Shown piece by piece: positions 5,889 through 7,143 of a stretch of 7,143 nt of DNA. Position 1 is the first letter of the stretch. Each line of letters starts with the position of its first letter. The position numbers and the translations under genes were made by a program. The stretch is from TMED14 sp041192685 (GTDB taxonomy: Bacteria; Bacteroidota; Bacteroidia; Flavobacteriales; Schleiferiaceae): positions 1-7,143 of the forward strand of contig JBEEMM010000074.1 in the NCBI GenBank assembly GCA_041192685.1, in the 5' to 3' direction. Below the pieces are notes generated by a model. It was not told where the DNA came from. It saw only the letters and a list, made by a program, of their open reading frames with translations, and did not search any database.

Positions 5889-7121
5889 ATTCAACCAGGG
5901 TTTGGGATCTTGGTTTTGAGTGTTCATCCAAAGCTCAAAGTGCATCACCGAGGCTCCGGTCTCGGAATCTTCCATTACCCGACCAATGGCTTCCTTGGTG
6001 GTCACCTTAGCGCCCTTGGCTACAAAAACCTCGGCGAGGTTGGAATAGACGGTAAAGTAGTTTCCGTGGCGTATCAGGACCACCTTGCCTGCTCCGGGAA
6101 CATTGACGACCGAGGCGATTTCACCCTGAAACACGGCGCGTACGGTTGATTTGGCAGGAGTTCCGATGTCAATTCCGGGATTTTTGATGGTAACCCCGGC
6201 CGCTCCGGGTACGGCATTTTCTCCAAAGGTTTGAAGGACTACTGCGCGCTCGACGGGCCAGGGAAGCTTGCCGCGGTTGGATGCAAAATCCTTGGCAAGG
6301 GCGGCAGCCTCTGGGGTCAGTGCGTAGCCTCCGCCCACGTCTTTGGCTCCGGTTTGGCCGGCTGCGGCATCCCGCTGCTTGCGCAACTCTTCTTTAATTA
6401 TGGCGGCTATTTGGCGCTCGAGCTTGGCAAGTTCTTGGCGCTTTTTGCCAATGCCGCTGGCAATCTGGCCTTCCTTCTTCTTCAGTGCGCCCAAGGCCTT
6501 GGCCTGCTGGGCACGCTCCTGAGCGAGCAGCTGCTTTTGGCGCAACTCCTGGCCCAACAATTCTTTTTGGAGGTTCCGCTCCACTTCGATTGAAGCAACA
6601 CGCTTATTCTGAGCTTCTTGATAAAGCCTGATTTCTTCCACCTTCTCTTTGCGAAACTCGGAATACTGGCGCAGGTAGTTCATGCGCTTGATCGCCATGG
6701 AGAGGTTTTCGGCGCCGAGAATAAAGCGAAGGGCCTGCTCGGAACTTCCGCGTTGCTGCGCCTGCCGAAGCATGCCGGCATATTCCTGCATCATTTGGTC
6801 AATTTCGCGGTCCTTGTCTGCGATGTCCCGCTCGAGGCGCATTATCTCGGACTCTGACTCGCGGACCTGTGCCTGCACGTTTCGAATTAGGGCTTCGCGA
6901 GCCTTGAGCTTCTTCTCCAAGGCGCGCAGTTCCCCTTGAGTGAGGTCGCGGTCCTTACGGGTCTTAGAAAGGAGCTCGTTCGCCGCGCTGATTTCTTTTT
7001 GAAGCCTTGCCTTCTCTGACTCGAGCTCCGTCTTCTTGTCGGAGGTTTGGGCGTCGAGCTGAAGTCCTGCAAGCAGCAGGGCAAAAAGCCAAAAAAGGCG
7101 CTTAAAACGACGTGCGAGCAT
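5886..7121 (-). CDS. EnvC-like murein hydrolase activator (coiled coil plus degenerate LytM/M23 domain)
   Basis: A secreted periplasmic protein of 411 residues from the ATG at 7121. The signal peptide has basic residues (RRFKR), a hydrophobic LFWLFALLLAGL core and likely cleavage near DAQ (23-25). Two long coiled-coil arms rich in Lys/Glu/Arg/Gln lie at about 28-115 and 150-270, separated by a segment with FILGAENLSMAIKRMNYL, as in EnvC. The LytM/M23 fold spans about 295-411 (LPWPV, IRHGNYFTVY, MHFELW, terminal PWLN). Active-site residues are largely gone: the HxxxD motif is NPGID (Asn314, Asp318), the HxH motif is V392-M-H394, and the YxH position is Asn361. It should thus not cleave peptidoglycan itself. 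By analogy with E. coli EnvC it would activate amidases at the division septum, probably under FtsEX control. Start choice: a TTG six codons upstream is excluded because it precedes the promoter-like box at 7126-7133. Confidence 0.93.
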   Translation of the reverse strand: MLARRFKRLFWLFALLLAGLQLDAQTSDKKTELESEKARLQKEISAANELLSKTRKDRDLTQGELRALEKKLKAREALIRNVQAQVRESESEIMRLERDIADKDREIDQMMQEYAGMLRQAQQRGSSEQALRFILGAENLSMAIKRMNYLRQYSEFRKEKVEEIRLYQEAQNKRVASIEVERNLQKELLGQELRQKQLLAQERAQQAKALGALKKKEGQIASGIGKKRQELAKLERQIAAIIKEELRKQRDAAAGQTGAKDVGGGYALTPEAAALAKDFASNRGKLPWPVERAVVLQTFGENAVPGAAGVTIKNPGIDIGTPAKSTVRAVFQGEIASVVNVPGAGKVVLIRHGNYFTVYSNLAEVFVAKGAKVTTKEAIGRVMEDSETGASVMHFELWMNTQNQDPKPWLN

Positions 7122-7125
7122 AGTC

Positions 7126-7133
7126 CGAAGGTA
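7126..7133 (-). promoter_or_regulatory. Probable -7 promoter element of the envC-like gene
   Basis: On the minus strand TACCTTCG precedes the ATG at 7121 by four bases (GACT). It differs from the Bacteroidota TAnnTTTG box by one base and sits at the same distance from the start codon as the box before the DUF2795 gene. Its -33 partner would lie beyond the right edge of the window, so it cannot be checked here. Confidence 0.4.
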
Positions 7134-7143
7134 GTTCAAAGGG

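Noticed and set aside
6231..6857. Plus-strand frames opposite the envC-like gene, rich in Leu/Ala and looking membrane-like
   Set aside because: They are the reverse reading of coiled-coil codons for Lys, Glu and Gln, which gives Leu/Phe-rich shadows; the minus-strand frame has a signal peptide and clear domains.
7122..7139. TTG at 7139 as the start of the envC-like gene
   Set aside because: It would put a promoter-like box inside the coding region and add six residues before a signal peptide that is already complete from the ATG at 7121.
1..7143. tRNA, rRNA, riboswitch (including a cobalamin riboswitch before the adenosyltransferase) or insertion sequence
   Set aside because: Gaps are at most 69 bases, too short for a cobalamin riboswitch. 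No cloverleaf, rRNA-like segment, transposase frame or terminal inverted repeats were seen.

Overview
The window looks like chromosomal DNA from a member of the Bacteroidota, most likely Flavobacteriales or a close relative (Cryomorphaceae/Schleiferiaceae-like). This rests on four things: a gliding-motility/type IX secretion (T9SS) C-terminal domain, a long SecA of Bacteroidota architecture, a DUF2795 protein of the form common in that phylum, and start regions with the phylum's TAnnTTTG -7 promoter element instead of a Shine-Dalgarno site. GC is moderate to high for this group: hand-counted lines of secA average near 58%, while lines of the first gene average near 43%.

Layout, left to right. 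(1) Bases 2-1573, + strand: the 3' part of a large cell-surface protein whose start lies outside the window. It has an IgGFc-binding-like region, one clear and one probable PKD-type fold, and a type B T9SS sorting domain. (2) 1583-2152, +: a complete PduO-type ATP:cob(I)alamin adenosyltransferase. (3) 2195-2419, +: a small, very acidic DUF2795 protein with its own promoter abutting the ATG. (4) 2489-5833, +: full-length secA, also with a -7 element just before the ATG. (5) 5839-5888: a heptameric CTAG-rich repeat filling the gap between convergent genes. (6) 5886-7121, - strand: an EnvC-like periplasmic protein with a signal peptide, long coiled coils and a degenerate LytM/M23 domain.

How the genes relate: SecA drives Sec-dependent export, which is the first step for both the T9SS substrate (gene 1) and the signal-peptide-bearing EnvC-like protein. 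The EnvC-like protein probably controls septal peptidoglycan amidases during division. The adenosyltransferase makes coenzyme B12 from scavenged or partly synthesised corrinoid. No gap exceeds 300 bases; the intergenic stretches are 9, 42, 69 and 52 bases and are described below.

I found no convincing new multi-gene system. It is mostly a housekeeping region. The points most worth a second look are the open 5' end of gene 1, near-leaderless promoters at three genes, the cysteine-free SecA tail, and the heptamer repeat that supplies the envC-like stop codon.
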